From contig DF237277.1 in the NCBI GenBank assembly GCA_000708835.1, positions 1 through 64,000 of the forward strand: a stretch of DNA of 64,000 bases. Direction: 5' to 3'. Below, piece after piece: positions 63,775 to 64,000 of this stretch. This DNA comes from Klebsormidium nitens. Its lineage: Eukaryota > Streptophyta > Klebsormidiophyceae > Klebsormidiales > Klebsormidiaceae. A model generated the notes under the pieces. It was not told where the DNA came from, did not search any database, and saw nothing but the letters and a program-made list of their open reading frames with translations. A program made the position numbers and the translations under genes. Each line of letters starts with the position of its first letter. Positions within the stretch are counted from its first letter, which is position 1.

Positions 63775-64000
63775 TGTGACGAAATAATAAGGCTTAGCCG
63801 CAAAGGTTGCGGGTCCGGCGCGCGGAGTCGCGCGGCCGCCTAGAATACGTCGACGTGTCGTCGGTAGAGATGTCTAAACCCCGAACCCTTGATGTCACGA
63901 GGAGTTGAGTAGGACACTCACCGAGCGGCGGTTATAGACTTGAGATAGACATGCATGAACTGGAACTGGATCGTCCTCTTTTTCTACTTGTCGGATTTGG
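63775..64000 (+). repeat. 3' long terminal repeat, cut by window end
   Basis: Same sequence as 58004-58229 with one visible mismatch. A short G-rich purine run (cggggggag) about 15 bases upstream may be part of the polypurine tract. Confidence 0.92.

Larger units (their letters stand above)
58004..64000 (+). mobile_element. LTR retrotransposon, Gypsy-like, internally deleted, truncated by window end
   Basis: A 5' LTR at 58004 and a second copy starting at 63775 bracket about 5.3 kb. The second LTR is cut by the window end after 226 bases. Over those 226 bases I count a single difference (cttatcgg versus cttgtcgg), so the insertion is recent. A tRNA-complementary primer site follows the 5' LTR. 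No gag, protease, reverse transcriptase or RNase H is present before the integrase remnant. Downstream ORFs end in a CCHC zinc-knuckle protein. The integrase GPY-type C-terminus suggests the Gypsy/Metaviridae side. It is probably moved in trans by a complete relative. Confidence 0.88.

Overview
The window reads as nuclear DNA of a green eukaryote of the plant lineage, most likely a streptophyte alga or early-diverging land plant. The genes are split by many GT-AG introns of roughly 100 to 1200 bases. The set includes a very large plant-type PPR-SMR protein, a plant-style LpxC with an organelle-type leader, a secreted sugar-lactone oxidase-like flavoprotein, a PAT15/16-type DHHC palmitoyltransferase and a hydroxyproline-rich wall-type protein. 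A Klebsormidium-like source is a guess from gene style, not a demonstrated assignment. All exon models below were built by hand from splice signals, reading phase and protein similarity, so boundaries may be off by a base or two.

Layout. 1.7-2.5 kb (-): partial unknown gene. 3.2-6.9 kb (+): complete seven-exon DHHC palmitoyltransferase. 7.7-8.4 kb (-): truncated, frameshifted PLP-dependent decarboxylase remnant. 9.8-12.8 and 14.9-17.0 kb (+): two tandem paralogues of a secreted cysteine-rich modular protein in which every intron is phase 1. The first copy has a proline-rich hinge and a one-base frameshift, and a probable cytochrome P450 relic lies between them. 18.2-27.0 kb (-): eleven-exon FAD-dependent gulonolactone-oxidase-like gene whose introns are full of local tandem duplications, some copying splice sites. 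28.8-36.2 kb (-): three-exon PPR-SMR gene coding for about 2,120 residues. 37.6-40.4 kb (+): five-exon LpxC. 41.5-50.1 kb (+): fifteen-exon SET-domain protein methyltransferase. 51.1-56.8 kb (-): many-exon coiled-coil protein ending in a PHD finger split over three exons. 58.0-64.0 kb: a recently inserted LTR retrotransposon running off the window end, with the integrase C-terminal half directly after the primer binding site and a CCHC zinc-knuckle ORF at its 3' end.

The genes do not form one pathway. The secreted cysteine/proline-rich pair and the secreted flavoprotein suggest cell-wall or apoplast roles. LpxC is the second step of lipid A-type synthesis and appears organelle-targeted, and the PPR-SMR protein is probably an organelle RNA or transcription factor. 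The SET enzyme and the PHD protein are lysine-modification writer and reader candidates. The least expected features are the exon-shuffling architecture of the tandem secreted genes, the repeated duplication of splice junctions inside introns, and the odd gene order of the young LTR element.
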